A stretch of 64,000 bases of DNA from Clostridia bacterium (GCA_017626295.1 JAGAJB010000007.1:1-64000), one strand, 5' to 3'; counted from the first letter of the stretch, positions 7,610-17,276 are shown. Program-made: numbers and translations. Notes: generated from the sequence alone by a model not told the origin.

Positions 7610-8269
7610 ATGTTTGATATAGAAAAACTTAAATTTGACGAAAAAGGTCTTATCCCTGCAATTGTTGTTGACGACGAAACAGGGGATGTGTTGACACTTG
7701 CTTATATGAATAAAGAAAGCCTTGCGATTTCTTTGGAAAAGAAATTAACTTGTTTCTGGAGCCGTTCAAGACAGGAACTCTGGCTCAAAGGTGAAACAAG
7801 CGGTAATTATCAGCATATTGTCAGCATTACCGCCGACTGTGATATGGATGCACTTACTGTTCGCGTTAAAAAGGACGGCCCCGCTTGCCACACAGGTGAG
7901 AACAGTTGCTTCTTTAATAAGGTAATGGAAAATGACGAAATTGCACCTTCATTCTCAGTTCAGGGACTTGTTGAAATGCTTGAGGGCAGAAAAACAAACC
8001 CCAAAGAAGGCTCTTACACAACATACCTTTTTGAAAAAGGCATTGATAAAATTCTCAAAAAAGTAGGCGAAGAATGTACCGAAGTTATCATAGCGGGTAA
8101 AGCAGACGATAAGGCGGAAACTATCTACGAGATTTCCGACCTTATGTACCACGTTTTAGTTCTTATGATAGAAATGGGCATTTCCGTTGACGATATAATG
8201 AAAGAACTTGCCTCCCGCCACGTAATAGACCATAAGGTGAAGCAGGAGAAGATGACCGCTTCTTCTTGA
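7610..8269 (+). CDS. hisIE: Bifunctional phosphoribosyl-AMP cyclohydrolase / phosphoribosyl-ATP pyrophosphohydrolase
   Basis: This 219-residue fusion handles the second and third pathway steps. The HisI half (about 1-110) contains [18 protein letters not shown] and the zinc/active-site [12 protein letters not shown]. The HisE half (about 120-215) contains the MazG-like [12 protein letters not shown] and helices that bind Mg2+. It ends the operon. A strong promoter for the next genes overlaps its stop codon, and I see no terminator between the two transcription units. Confidence 0.95.
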   Translation: MFDIEKLKFDEKGLIPAIVVDDETGDVLTLAYMNKESLAISLEKKLTCFWSRSRQELWLKGETSGNYQHIVSITADCDMDALTVRVKKDGPACHTGENSCFFNKVMENDEIAPSFSVQGLVEMLEGRKTNPKEGSYTTYLFEKGIDKILKKVGEECTEVIIAGKADDKAETIYEISDLMYHVLVLMIEMGISVDDIMKELASRHVIDHKVKQEKMTASS

Positions 8270-8294
8270 CAAATACTGCACTTTAGAATAGAAT
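8266..8294 (+). promoter_or_regulatory. Promoter overlapping the hisIE stop codon
   Basis: TTGACA (8266-8271) and TAGAAT (8289-8294) are separated by 17 bases. The TGA stop of hisIE (8267-8269) is part of the -35 box. It would drive the CDP-glycerol polymer genes independently of the his operon. Confidence 0.7.
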
Positions 8295-8336
8295 AAGAAT
8301 GTTAAAATATGCATATTGAAAATTTTCGGTGCGGTT

Positions 8337-9446
8337 ATGAAATTGTTGATAATTAAGGTGTTTGTTCTGTTTATCAGGATACTTTATGCACCTATGAGAT
8401 TGCGTAAAACTGAGAACAAAATTGTGTGGCTTTCCCGTCAGTCTGACAGTAAATCGTCGGATATGATTATGCTTGAAAAAGCCATTTCGGAACTTTCACC
8501 CGAAACCAAACAAGTTTTCAGACTTCGCAGACTAAAGGACGAAAGCGCTTTATCCCTTTCGTATATTTTCTCTATATTCGGCGATATGTGGGAACTGGCG
8601 TCTTCTAAAGTTGCTGTTGTGGATACATACTCCATCCCTGTTTCCTGCCTCAGCCATAAAAAAGACCTTGAAACCGTACAGATTTGGCACGCTTTGGGCG
8701 CGGTTAAAAAGTTCAGTTTGCAGTCTGCGGGCAAAGCCCAGGGCCGTGATTTAGGCGTTTCCAAGGCAATGCATATGCACGAAAATTATGATTATGTAAT
8801 CGCACCGTCACGTAAAACCGCAAAATTTTACCGCGAAGCATTCGGCTGTAAAGAGGAGAATATAAAAATACTCTCTTTACCGAGGGTGGATGTTCTTCTT
8901 GACGGCACTTCCAAGCGTGAAGAGTTTTTAAAACTCAACCCCGAATATAACGGTAAAAAAATAGTGGCATATATTCCTACGTTCAGGGATAATGACGAAG
9001 TTTATGCGGAGTACATTTACAATGCGTTTAAAGAGTGTGAGGATTATAAACTGGTTATTTCCGCACATCCTTTAAGCAAAACTGCCGAAAACGGCAGATA
9101 CAAATTCAACGGTGATTTCATAAGCCGTGATTTAATGAAACTTGCGGATATTATTATTACCGATTATTCCGCCTGTGCCTTTGAAGCATCACTTCTGGGT
9201 AAACCTTTGTATTTTTATATCCCCGACTATGACATTTATAAAAATGAGCAAGGTCTTAATGTGGATGTAAAAAACGAAATGCCTTTATACAGTTTTGAAT
9301 CTGCTGAGGATTTAATAACTGCCGTAAAGGGCGATGATTACGTTTTTGACACACTTTCGCATTTCTGCGAAACGTATGTTGAAAATAGATGTAAAAATAA
9401 CACCGGGCGTATGGCAGAATTCATATGCTCTTTGTTAAAAAATTGA
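8337..9446 (+). CDS. CDP-glycerol glycerophosphotransferase family protein (TagB/TagF-like)
   Basis: This 369-residue protein belongs to the Glyphos_transf family, which transfers glycerol phosphate (or ribitol phosphate) from the CDP form to teichoic-acid chains at the inner membrane face. Landmarks are QIWHALGAVKKF (about residues 115-126), VAYIPTFRD, and ITDYSACAFEASLLGKPLYFY. The N-terminal 20 residues are hydrophobic. TTG 8316 is also open but has no ribosome binding site; ATG 8337 follows CGGTGCGG, which is only fair. Its place directly before tagD and a polymerase-sized homologue supports a primase-like (TagB) role, but this is inference. Confidence 0.82.
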   Translation: MKLLIIKVFVLFIRILYAPMRLRKTENKIVWLSRQSDSKSSDMIMLEKAISELSPETKQVFRLRRLKDESALSLSYIFSIFGDMWELASSKVAVVDTYSIPVSCLSHKKDLETVQIWHALGAVKKFSLQSAGKAQGRDLGVSKAMHMHENYDYVIAPSRKTAKFYREAFGCKEENIKILSLPRVDVLLDGTSKREEFLKLNPEYNGKKIVAYIPTFRDNDEVYAEYIYNAFKECEDYKLVISAHPLSKTAENGRYKFNGDFISRDLMKLADIIITDYSACAFEASLLGKPLYFYIPDYDIYKNEQGLNVDVKNEMPLYSFESAEDLITAVKGDDYVFDTLSHFCETYVENRCKNNTGRMAEFICSLLKN

Positions 9447-9460
9447 ACGAGGTTTTAGCT

Positions 9461-9892
9461 ATGAAAAGAATTTTAACTTACGGTACATTCGATTTACTTC
9501 ACTACGGTCATATCCGCATTCTTCAGCGTGCAAAGGAAATGGGCGATTATCTTGTAGTTGCTCTTTCAACTGATGAATTCAACGCAACTAAGGGCAAAAA
9601 GGCTTACCACAGTTACGAAACACGCAAAAAGATGCTTGAAGCAATCAGATACGTTGACCTTGTTATCCCCGAAAACAATTGGGAACAGAAAGTACAGGAT
9701 ATTAAAGATTATAAAATAGATGTTTGCGTTATGGGCTCCGACTGGGCAGGCAGTGACAAATTCGAATACCTCAAAGAGTACTGCGAAGTAGTATTCCTTG
9801 AAAGAACACCCGGTGTTTCCACAACTCAGATTAAAAACGACCTTCAACTTCAGGAAACTGTAGAGGGTGTTGACCAGGTACCGCGTACATAA
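9461..9892 (+). CDS. tagD: Glycerol-3-phosphate cytidylyltransferase
   Basis: This 143-residue nucleotidyltransferase makes CDP-glycerol from CTP and sn-glycerol 3-phosphate, the donor used by the flanking transferases. The ATP/CTP site signature GTFDLLHYGHIRIL is at residues 8-21, the signature ERTPGVSTTQIK near 120-131, and MGSDWAG near 90. I chose ATG 9461, preceded by CGAGG, over an upstream in-frame ATG at 9425 that would add 12 residues before the conserved MKRILTYGTFD. Confidence 0.95.
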   Translation: MKRILTYGTFDLLHYGHIRILQRAKEMGDYLVVALSTDEFNATKGKKAYHSYETRKKMLEAIRYVDLVIPENNWEQKVQDIKDYKIDVCVMGSDWAGSDKFEYLKEYCEVVFLERTPGVSTTQIKNDLQLQETVEGVDQVPRT

Positions 9893-9919
9893 TTCTTTAT
9901 TTCAGAGGGTGACGGTGCC

Positions 9920-12900
9920 ATGTTCAAGAAAGTTTTGAACACAATTAAAAAGGTTAAATCAAGCAGTAAGCCCGATTATATCGCTTACTGCGATTTACCT
10001 ATTGACGAAAATTTAGTTCTTTTAGAGGGCGGTCAAGGCTCTAACATTAACGGTAATATGTTCGCTATGCTCAAAGAGTTGTGTGAAAACAAGCGTTGGG
10101 CAAGTTATAAGCCTGTTTTTGTTGTAACAGCCGCCACTCTTGAAAAAGCAAAGGCAAGAATGGCATTTTACGGTTTCCGTGATGTCATTCTTTCTGTTCG
10201 TGATTCAAAGTCTTATTTAAAGTATCTTGCTACGGCAAAATATTTAATGACAGATAATACGTTTCCGCCTTATTTCAATAAGCGTGAGGGACAGGTTTAC
10301 CTTAACACCTGGCACGGAACACCTTTGAAAACTTTAGGTAAATCCAATAAATCAAGTCTTGCCTCTCTTGCCAACGTTCAAAAAAACTATCTTTCAAGTG
10401 ATTATGCTCTTTTTCCTAATGAGTTCACAAGAGATGTTTTTATGAATGACTATGACTTAGCGCCCGTTTTCAAAAATAAAAGTTTAATCGGTAATTATCC
10501 GAGAAACTATATTTTCTATGATGCTCAGGCAGGGGAGAGATTAAAAGAAAAACTCGGCTTTAAGGGTAAAAAAGTTTTTGCATATATGCCCACCTGGCGT
10601 GATGCCGATACCCCGAAAGAGAAAGCCGAACAACTTAAAAAAACAGAAGAAATACTGGATTCATTCGAGTCACTTCTTGATGATTCCACAGTTCTTCTTG
10701 TGAATCTTCATTTTCTTCTTTCTTCGGAAATTGACTGCGGTAAATATAAGCATATCAGTTATTTTTCATCTGATTACGATACATACGAGATTCTCAATGC
10801 CTGCGACGGTCTTGTGACCGATTATTCCAGCGTTTTCTTTGATTTCGCCGTAACAGGCAAAAAGGTTATCCTTTTTGCTTACGATAAGGCGGAGTATCTC
10901 AGTAATCGCGGACTTTATATGCCTTTTGAAGATTTACCTTTCCCCATTGTTGAAAAGGCGGAAGATGTGGTCACACTTTTTAAAAGCGAAACCGAAGTAC
11001 CTCAAGAATTTATTTCCGAATATTGCCCTAAAGGATGGAAAAATACCTGTGAACACGTTTTTGAGATGATGGTTACAGGTGAATCGGAAGTTTTTGAACT
11101 TACCGAAAATGAAAAAGCAAATGAAGATATAACCCTTATCTACGGGGGTAATTTAACAGGTAACTGTTGCGGTGCAATTAAGGCTTTCGTTGACGAAAAT
11201 CCACAGGGTAAATATGTAGTAGCATACCGCAGAGCCTTAACACAAGAGAAAAAAGATTCCCTTGGGAAGTTGGGCGGAAATGTAAGCGTCTACGGTCTTT
11301 TAAGTGCGTATCAGTTTAAGTTAAAAGAACTTTTCTCTTATATTTTATTTGGCGTTTTCGGTATAAAAACTAAAGTTTTACGCGAGTTCTTTGAACGGGA
11401 AAACCGTCGCCTTTTCCCTACATTTAAACCATTAAAAGTTATTGATTTTACACGAAACAGCGGTTTTATGGCAGGTATACTTTCTGCATTCAGTTGTGAA
11501 AAGAACTATGTTTTACACGGCGGTTTTTACAGCGGAAAAGTCAGCAAAATCGCCCGAAAATTCGAAAGTAAATCCGATTTCAAGTATATTGATAACAGAG
11601 AGATTGAAAATAATAATGTTTTGAATTCCAAAGACGAGGAAGAAAAACTCGGCTTACTCAAAACATTTTCTAAAATGAATAATAAATTGCCCTTATATTA
11701 TAATTCGGGCAATAATATGAAAATCTTTTCAAGATTTTCTTTAAAAACACCTGTAAATATTGACTTTAATGATTGTAAAATAGTTATAGGTGATAAGGAA
11801 TATAAACCAAAATTTTACTGTAAAACCAAAAATGCAAAATTCTTCAAAGGTTTTTATTCTTTAACAGTTCCCCTTGAAGATTTATTGGACCTTCCCTCTA
11901 AAACACCTGTAATACTTTCGTACAAGTATGAAAACAAAGATGTTCAGTGTGCCATTAAATATTTCTCGTTGTTGAGAAATATTTTTATCGGACTCAGAGG
12001 TCCTATGAATGTTCACAAAGCCTCAAATACCGTTGCAATTTTCAGACAGTCAACGGACAATGAACTCATAACATACGTGCGCTCCGTAAACGTTACGGAC
12101 AGTTTCAAACACAGGTTAAAGCAAATTATTGCATTCGGTCTTTCTCTTTTATGGCATACCGAAAAGGCAAAAAAACTCGTAGTTCTTTATGAAAAAAATG
12201 CCGCAAAATACGAGGAAAGCGCAAGTGTACTTTTTGAAAAACTCATAGACAGCGGTTATAAATACGCCTACTTTATTGTAGATAAAAATTACGAGTATAT
12301 TGACAGAATCCCCGAAAAGTACAGAAAGAATATTGTTTATAAATATACTTTTAAACACTATCTGTATTTTTTCAGAACAAAAACATTTATCGGCACAGAG
12401 GCTATTGCCCACGCTATTGATTTAAAGACATTTAACCTTGTTGCATTGTTTAAGGTTGCAAGTAAAAATATTAACTATGTATTTTTACAGCACGGCGTAA
12501 TGTATATGGTTTCCCTTGACTCCGAATCCCGCGAGATGTTCAAACGCAAAAAACTCAAAGGTAAATACAGGGTTATTGTATCATCACGGGCGGAGGCGGA
12601 CCATTTTGTTACTTTGGGACGCCATCTTGAAGAAGATATTTATATTTCGGGTCTTCCCAAATTTGACCGCAACACCTTAAATGACGATGCTGATAAAATC
12701 GTAATTATGCCCACCTGGCGACCTTGGGAAATAAATACCGCGCGAACAGATTTCTCAGAAACACCGTATTTTAAAATGCTTATGAAACTCTATAACAACG
12801 TGCCCGATGAGTTAAAGGATAAAGTTATTATTCTTCCGCATCCTCTTATTGTTAACGAGTTAAGCAAAGCATCACCCTCTGTGGTGGATAAAATAGTCCT

Positions 12901-13249
12901 CGGTGCAAGGTATGATGATATTTTGAAACAGGCGAGGGTGCTTATTACAGACTATTCTTCCATAGCATACGATGCTTTCTACCGAGGAACCCGCGTGATT
13001 TTCTATTGGGAAGAAAAGGACTACTGTATGATGCAGTACGGCCCGTCTACAAAACTTATGCTTAATGAAGAGAATGTTTACGGCGATTATTTTTATTCGG
13101 CTGATGGGCTTTCAGAGGCTATAAAGAAAAATTACGAAAACCCACAGACCGAAGAATACAAAGAAAAATATTCAAAACTTGTTGATTTCCACGATGGCAA
13201 AAATACAGAGCGACTTGTGGAATTCCTTAAAAACGATAAAATAATTTAA
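9920..13249 (+). CDS. Large two-domain CDP-glycerol glycerophosphotransferase (TagF-like)
   Basis: The 1109-residue protein carries two copies of the Glyphos_transf fold. The first (about 1-390) has TWHGTPLKTLGK (130-141), YMPTWRD and LVTDYSSVFFDF (298-309). The second (about 720-1109) has FLQHGVMYMV, IMPTWRPWE and LITDYSSIAYDAF (from about 1008). A 330-residue middle segment contains no motif I recognise, although VLHGGFY near 535 is vaguely similar. TagF-type polymerases normally have one such domain and 600-750 residues. Two active sites in one chain suggest bifunctional priming and polymerisation, or two different phosphoglycerol linkages; that is inference. tagD lies 27 bases upstream. 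Confidence 0.88.
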   Translation: MFKKVLNTIKKVKSSSKPDYIAYCDLPIDENLVLLEGGQGSNINGNMFAMLKELCENKRWASYKPVFVVTAATLEKAKARMAFYGFRDVILSVRDSKSYLKYLATAKYLMTDNTFPPYFNKREGQVYLNTWHGTPLKTLGKSNKSSLASLANVQKNYLSSDYALFPNEFTRDVFMNDYDLAPVFKNKSLIGNYPRNYIFYDAQAGERLKEKLGFKGKKVFAYMPTWRDADTPKEKAEQLKKTEEILDSFESLLDDSTVLLVNLHFLLSSEIDCGKYKHISYFSSDYDTYEILNACDGLVTDYSSVFFDFAVTGKKVILFAYDKAEYLSNRGLYMPFEDLPFPIVEKAEDVVTLFKSETEVPQEFISEYCPKGWKNTCEHVFEMMVTGESEVFELTENEKANEDITLIYGGNLTGNCCGAIKAFVDENPQGKYVVAYRRALTQEKKDSLGKLGGNVSVYGLLSAYQFKLKELFSYILFGVFGIKTKVLREFFERENRRLFPTFKPLKVIDFTRNSGFMAGILSAFSCEKNYVLHGGFYSGKVSKIARKFESKSDFKYIDNREIENNNVLNSKDEEEKLGLLKTFSKMNNKLPLYYNSGNNMKIFSRFSLKTPVNIDFNDCKIVIGDKEYKPKFYCKTKNAKFFKGFYSLTVPLEDLLDLPSKTPVILSYKYENKDVQCAIKYFSLLRNIFIGLRGPMNVHKASNTVAIFRQSTDNELITYVRSVNVTDSFKHRLKQIIAFGLSLLWHTEKAKKLVVLYEKNAAKYEESASVLFEKLIDSGYKYAYFIVDKNYEYIDRIPEKYRKNIVYKYTFKHYLYFFRTKTFIGTEAIAHAIDLKTFNLVALFKVASKNINYVFLQHGVMYMVSLDSESREMFKRKKLKGKYRVIVSSRAEADHFVTLGRHLEEDIYISGLPKFDRNTLNDDADKIVIMPTWRPWEINTARTDFSETPYFKMLMKLYNNVPDELKDKVIILPHPLIVNELSKASPSVVDKIVLGARYDDILKQARVLITDYSSIAYDAFYRGTRVIFYWEEKDYCMMQYGPSTKLMLNEENVYGDYFYSADGLSEAIKKNYENPQTEEYKEKYSKLVDFHDGKNTERLVEFLKNDKII

Positions 13250-13274
13250 ATCCCTTTAATACCGAGGTGATGTT

Positions 13275-14360
13275 ATGCAAAATAGTCTGACTGCTAAAAG
13301 GGAACGTGATTCATGGTTTGACAACATAAAAGGCTTTTTAATGATTTGTGTTGTTATCGGTCATTTGATTGGTACTTGTATCAGCAAATACCCCACTATG
13401 AATTTTTTGTATCATTATATTTATTCTTTTCATATGCCTGCATTCGCCATTGTATCAGGTTATTTTATGAAAAGGCGGGTAGAAAACAAGGATTATGCAT
13501 CTGTTATAAATAAAACATTGGTTCCGTATTTGTTTGCACAAGTGTTTGTTTATCTTATCGGTTTCGTTGTGCCTAACAGTAACAAATCCTTGTCACTGGG
13601 TATTTTTAGTGGTGACGGAGAGTTTTCATTTTTCTTTCCGCTGTATCAACTTTGGTATTTTGCAGCGGTAATGTTTGCTTTCGTTTTTTGTGTTGCTGTT
13701 AAGGCAGATAAAAAACCGTTACGGGCATTTGTACTCTCTCTCATAATTAGCGTTGCTTCGGGCGCATTCTCCTATGTGCAACTTTTTAAACTGTCAAAAT
13801 CCATGGCTTTTTTGCCGTTTTTTGTAATAGGTTTTATTTGTACATCAGATTTTATGAATAATGTGAAAAAACGCAAAATTCTTATTATACCGTCAGTGTT
13901 GATAATCGGTGCATCTGCACTTTGTTTGTGGATGTTACGACACGAAGAATCGCCCATAGCAATTTTTTCCCTTATTTCAAGACTTCAGAATTTCGCTTTC
14001 GGAATACCGTTTGAATATGCAATACTTGTCTGGCTTGGGTTTATTTTTGGCAGTACGTTAATAAGTTTTTCGATTTTTGTTATCTCTCCGCGGAAAAAAA
14101 CACCACTTGCCATACTTGGACGAAGAAGCAACTATATATTCGTCCTTCACGCCTTTGTTGTGGCAGTTGTAAGAAACTGGCATATAGAAAAACAGATTTT
14201 ATTTGAACTTGACAGTCCTTTGGCTAAAGTCTTGTTCCTTGTATTTTGCGTAGGTATCTGTTATTTACTGGCATCAAAGCCCATAACAACAATTTTCAGA
14301 CCGTTGATAGAGCCGAATTTTGATGTGCGAAAAATAAAAGAGTATCTGAATATAGAGTGA
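13275..14360 (+). CDS. Membrane acyltransferase family 3 protein
   Basis: This 361-residue integral membrane protein has about ten hydrophobic segments and the family-3 signature near its start: DNIKGFLMICVVIGHLIG (residues 15-32), then YIYSFHMPAFAIVSGYF. Family members move acetyl or other acyl groups to extracytoplasmic sugars and polymers. It begins 25 bases after the TagF-like gene with GAGGTGATG before ATG, so it is probably the last gene of that operon. O-acylation of the same polymer is a contextual guess. Confidence 0.82.
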   Translation: MQNSLTAKRERDSWFDNIKGFLMICVVIGHLIGTCISKYPTMNFLYHYIYSFHMPAFAIVSGYFMKRRVENKDYASVINKTLVPYLFAQVFVYLIGFVVPNSNKSLSLGIFSGDGEFSFFFPLYQLWYFAAVMFAFVFCVAVKADKKPLRAFVLSLIISVASGAFSYVQLFKLSKSMAFLPFFVIGFICTSDFMNNVKKRKILIIPSVLIIGASALCLWMLRHEESPIAIFSLISRLQNFAFGIPFEYAILVWLGFIFGSTLISFSIFVISPRKKTPLAILGRRSNYIFVLHAFVVAVVRNWHIEKQILFELDSPLAKVLFLVFCVGICYLLASKPITTIFRPLIEPNFDVRKIKEYLNIE

Positions 14361-14371
14361 TTTGTTTTTAT

Positions 14372-14409
14372 AACACCGAGAACTTAAATGTTCTTGGTGT
14401 TATTTTTTT
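14372..14409 (+). terminator. Intrinsic terminator after the acyltransferase
   Basis: AACACCGAGAAC and GTTCTTGGTGTT form a 12-bp stem (one G-T pair) around a short AT loop, followed by a run of T from 14402. Confidence 0.88.
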
Positions 14410-14435
14410 ATTCGCCTTAATGTGACAAGTTTTTT

Positions 14436-14456
14436 GAAAGACACAATGTAGAATTA
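14436..14456 (+). promoter_or_regulatory. Possible sigma-H promoter of the spoIIA operon
   Basis: GTAGAATTA (14448-14456) matches the sigma-H -10 consensus RNNGAATWW. The expected -35 (RNAGGAWWW) is not clear in the T-rich stretch upstream. spoIIA operons are classically driven by sigma-H with Spo0A, so the position is right, 37 bases before spoIIAA, but the evidence is half a promoter. Confidence 0.3.
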
Positions 14457-14492
14457 AGTGAACTTAAAATATTATTCACGGGAGGAAAAAAT

Positions 14493-14813
14493 ATGCCTGT
14501 TACTTTAAAAAATAAAAACAGTACTTTATATGCATTTTTAAAAGGTGAAATCGACCACCATACCGCACCGGAACTGCGAGAGTGCATTGATGATGCCATA
14601 ATTTTAAACGATGCACCGAAACTAATTGTTCTTGATTTCGGCGGAGTTACTTTTATGGACAGTTCGGGTGTCGGTCTTGTAATGGGGCGATACCGCCTTG
14701 CTGCATCAAAAGGTAAAAAAATAAGGGTCGATAACCTTAGCGAGCGCGACTATAAAATTATGAAAATGTCGGGTATCGAAAAATTGGCGGAAATAAATAA
14801 AACCGTAGGTTGA
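14493..14813 (+). CDS. spoIIAA: Anti-sigma-F factor antagonist SpoIIAA
   Basis: This 106-residue STAS-domain protein has LKGEIDHHTAPELRE near residue 17 and the phosphorylated serine in VTFMDSSGVGLVMGRY (about 52-67). Unphosphorylated SpoIIAA binds SpoIIAB and frees sigma-F in the forespore; SpoIIAB phosphorylates the serine to switch it off. The strong GGAGG, the size and the position ahead of spoIIAB and sigF make the assignment secure. Confidence 0.96.
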   Translation: MPVTLKNKNSTLYAFLKGEIDHHTAPELRECIDDAIILNDAPKLIVLDFGGVTFMDSSGVGLVMGRYRLAASKGKKIRVDNLSERDYKIMKMSGIEKLAEINKTVG

Positions 14814-14831
14814 ATAATCGGAGGAAGTTAT

Positions 14832-15266
14832 ATGAAAAAAATAAATGAGTTAAAAATGGTCTTTGACAGCAGGTCCGTAAACGAAAGTTTTTCGCGTGTG
14901 GCAGTTGCCGCCTTTTCATCCCAACTTGATATGACAGTAGAGGAACTGGGTGATATTAAAACAGTTGTAAGCGAAGCGGTAACAAACTGCATAGTCCACG
15001 CATACAGGGATACCATCGGCAAAATATACATAACCTGTACTGTTTTTGAAGAGGGGGTTATCCGTGTCAGTGTAAGGGATAAAGGTTGCGGTATCGAAGA
15101 CGTTACGAAAGCAAGGGAACCTTTGTACACAAGTCTTGGGGGTGACCGTTCGGGGCTTGGCTTTTCGGTTATGGAAAGTTTCTCCGATAAATTGAAAGTG
15201 CGCTCAAAAGTCGGTGTGGGTACTACCGTTACAATGGATAAAAAAATAAAGGGTAAAGCACAATGA
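14832..15266 (+). CDS. spoIIAB: Anti-sigma-F factor and serine kinase SpoIIAB
   Basis: This 144-residue GHKL ATPase has the N-box VSEAVTNCIVHAYR (about residues 47-60), the G1 box RDKGCGIED and the G2 box GLGFSVM. It binds sigma-F with ATP and phosphorylates SpoIIAA. Its start follows GGAGG 18 bases after spoIIAA, and its stop overlaps sigF by ATGA, giving the standard three-gene spoIIA arrangement. Confidence 0.97.
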   Translation: MKKINELKMVFDSRSVNESFSRVAVAAFSSQLDMTVEELGDIKTVVSEAVTNCIVHAYRDTIGKIYITCTVFEEGVIRVSVRDKGCGIEDVTKAREPLYTSLGGDRSGLGFSVMESFSDKLKVRSKVGVGTTVTMDKKIKGKAQ

Positions 15267-15919
15267 CCGAAAGAGATAAAATGATTGAAAACAATCTCGG
15301 GCTTGTTCATTCCTGCGCTCAGAAATTTAAAAACAGGGGTGTGGAATATGACGATTTGTTTCAGGCAGGTTGTGTAGGGTTAGTAAAAGCCGTTGACGGT
15401 TTTGACGAAACTTTGGGTTTTGTGTTTTCTACCTATGCCGTACCTGCAATTCTCGGTGAAATTAAACGAATTTTTCGCGACGGCGGTGCTGTTAAAGTCA
15501 GCCGTAGTATTAAAGAACGTTCACGGTTAATATGGCAGCAGAAAGAACAGTATTCCGAAGAAAAGGGCAGGGAACCTACCGTTTCCGAATTAGCGGAATA
15601 TGTGGGGCTCAGCGTTTGTGAAACCAGCCAACTTCTTCTGGCAACACAGCCAGTTATATCCCTTACCGTTTCCGAAGATGAATCGGATAAACAGTTTGAT
15701 ATTCCCATTGAGGGTGAAGAAGAACGAATTGATGAAAAAATGTGCCTTGACGAGTGCCTCAGGGACCTTTCGGAGAATGACAGAAAGATAATAGATTTAA
15801 GATACTATAAATCAAAAACACAAACAGTGGTGGCAAAGGAACTCGGTATGTCGCAGGTGCAGGTTTCAAGGCGCGAAAAGAAAATTTTAAAAGAAATCCG
15901 TGAAAAAATGTCGGTTTAA
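15263..15919 (+). CDS. sigF: Sporulation sigma factor SigF
   Basis: This 218-residue sigma-70-type factor has region 2 around NNLGLVHSCAQKF and YDDLFQAGCVGLVKAV, region 3 in the middle, and a region 4 helix-turn-helix at KTQTVVAKELGMSQVQVSR. It directs the first forespore transcription programme, which includes regulators and hydrolases such as gpr. Gene order and size match spoIIAC of Bacillus and Clostridium. Confidence 0.96.
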   Translation: MTERDKMIENNLGLVHSCAQKFKNRGVEYDDLFQAGCVGLVKAVDGFDETLGFVFSTYAVPAILGEIKRIFRDGGAVKVSRSIKERSRLIWQQKEQYSEEKGREPTVSELAEYVGLSVCETSQLLLATQPVISLTVSEDESDKQFDIPIEGEEERIDEKMCLDECLRDLSENDRKIIDLRYYKSKTQTVVAKELGMSQVQVSRREKKILKEIREKMSV

Positions 15920-15995
15920 AGTAAATCTACAAAAAAGCGCGTTGGAAAGGTCAAAAGAATGTTGAAAATGATAGGTCAAAAAATATTAAATATAC

Positions 15996-16024
15996 TTGAA
16001 AAAAGACGGCAGTTGGTATAAAAT
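15996..16024 (+). promoter_or_regulatory. Promoter of the pgk-tpiA-gpmI operon
   Basis: TTGAAA (15996-16001) and TAAAAT (16019-16024) are 17 bases apart, about 40 bases before the pgk start. The same pair with the same spacing precedes pgi (25031-25059), which may reflect similar expression of glycolytic genes. Confidence 0.62.
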
Positions 16025-16064
16025 ATATTCGGTAAAAAATTAACAAACAAAAGGAGTTATAAAA

Positions 16065-17276
16065 ATGGGTCTTTTAAACAAGAAAACTGTTGATGACATC
16101 AACGCAAAAGGCAAAAAGGTTCTCGTTCGTTGCGACTTTAACGTTCCGCTTAAAGATGGCGTTATTACTGACGAAAACCGTATAACAGCAGCACTCCCCA
16201 CAATCAAAAAACTTATTGCTGACGGCGCACAGGTTATCCTTTGCTCTCACCTCGGCAAAGTTAAAAACGGCCCCAACGAAAAAGAATCTCTTGCTCCCGT
16301 AGCAAAAAGACTTACCGAAGTTCTCGGTCAGGATGTTGTTTTTGCAGCAGACGATGTAGTTGTTGGCGAAAATGCTAAAAAGGCAGTTGCAGAAATGAAA
16401 GACGGCGACGTAGTTCTTCTTCAGAACACTCGTTTCCGCCCCGAAGAAACAAAGAACGGCGAAGCATTCTCAAAAGAACTTGCTTCACTTTGCGATATTT
16501 ACGTTAACGATGCTTTCGGTGCTGCTCACAGAGCACACTGCTCAACAGTAGGTGTTGCATCTTTCGTTGAAGAAGCAGCAGTTGGTTACCTTATGGGTAA
16601 AGAACTTAAATACCTCGGTAACGCAGTTGAAGATCCTCAGAGACCTTTCGTTACAATCCTCGGCGGTGCAAAGGTTGCTGATAAACTCAACGTTATCGAA
16701 AACCTTCTTAACAAGGCTGATACTCTTATCATCGGTGGCGGTATGGCTTACACATTCCTTGCTGCTAAGGGTTACAGCGTAGGTACTTCTCTCCTTGACG
16801 AAACAAAGATTGAATACTGCAAAGATATGCTCGCAAAAGCAGAGGAAAAAGGCGTTAAGATTCTTCTTCCCGTTGACGTTACAATTACAAAATCTTTCCC
16901 CGATCCTATTGATGCTGAAATCGAAGTTCAGGTTTGCGATGCAGACAAGATTCCTGCAGATATGATGGGCCTTGACATCGGTCCCAAGACTGCTGAACTT
17001 TATGCAGATGCAGTTAAATCTGCTAAGACAGTTGTTTGGAACGGACCTATGGGCGTATTTGAAAACCCCATTCTTGCAAAGGGTACAATCGCAGTTGCTA
17101 AGTCACTTGCAGAAACTGATGCTACAACAATCATCGGTGGTGGCGACTCTGCAGCAGCAGTTAACACTCTCGGCTTTGGCGCAAAGATGACTCACATCTC
17201 CACAGGTGGCGGTGCTTCTCTTGAGTTCCTTGAGGGTAAGGCTCTCCCCGGCATCGAAGCCGTTAATGATAAATAA
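16065..17276 (+). CDS. pgk: Phosphoglycerate kinase
   Basis: This 403-residue glycolytic kinase makes ATP from 1,3-bisphosphoglycerate. Landmarks are [14 protein letters not shown] (20-33), [26 protein letters not shown], and the C-terminal nucleotide-binding [10 protein letters not shown] and [13 protein letters not shown]. It is preceded by AAAGGAG. The stop codon lies within the left arm of the palindromic element described below. Confidence 0.97.
   Translation: MGLLNKKTVDDINAKGKKVLVRCDFNVPLKDGVITDENRITAALPTIKKLIADGAQVILCSHLGKVKNGPNEKESLAPVAKRLTEVLGQDVVFAADDVVVGENAKKAVAEMKDGDVVLLQNTRFRPEETKNGEAFSKELASLCDIYVNDAFGAAHRAHCSTVGVASFVEEAAVGYLMGKELKYLGNAVEDPQRPFVTILGGAKVADKLNVIENLLNKADTLIIGGGMAYTFLAAKGYSVGTSLLDETKIEYCKDMLAKAEEKGVKILLPVDVTITKSFPDPIDAEIEVQVCDADKIPADMMGLDIGPKTAELYADAVKSAKTVVWNGPMGVFENPILAKGTIAVAKSLAETDATTIIGGGDSAAAVNTLGFGAKMTHISTGGGASLEFLEGKALPGIEAVNDK

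Noticed and set aside
15433-15708. Open frame on the minus strand inside sigF
   Set aside because: It is a shadow of a conserved gene with no ribosome binding site or recognisable product; the same applies to other long antisense frames such as 2960-3364, 22734-23246 and 31094-31732.
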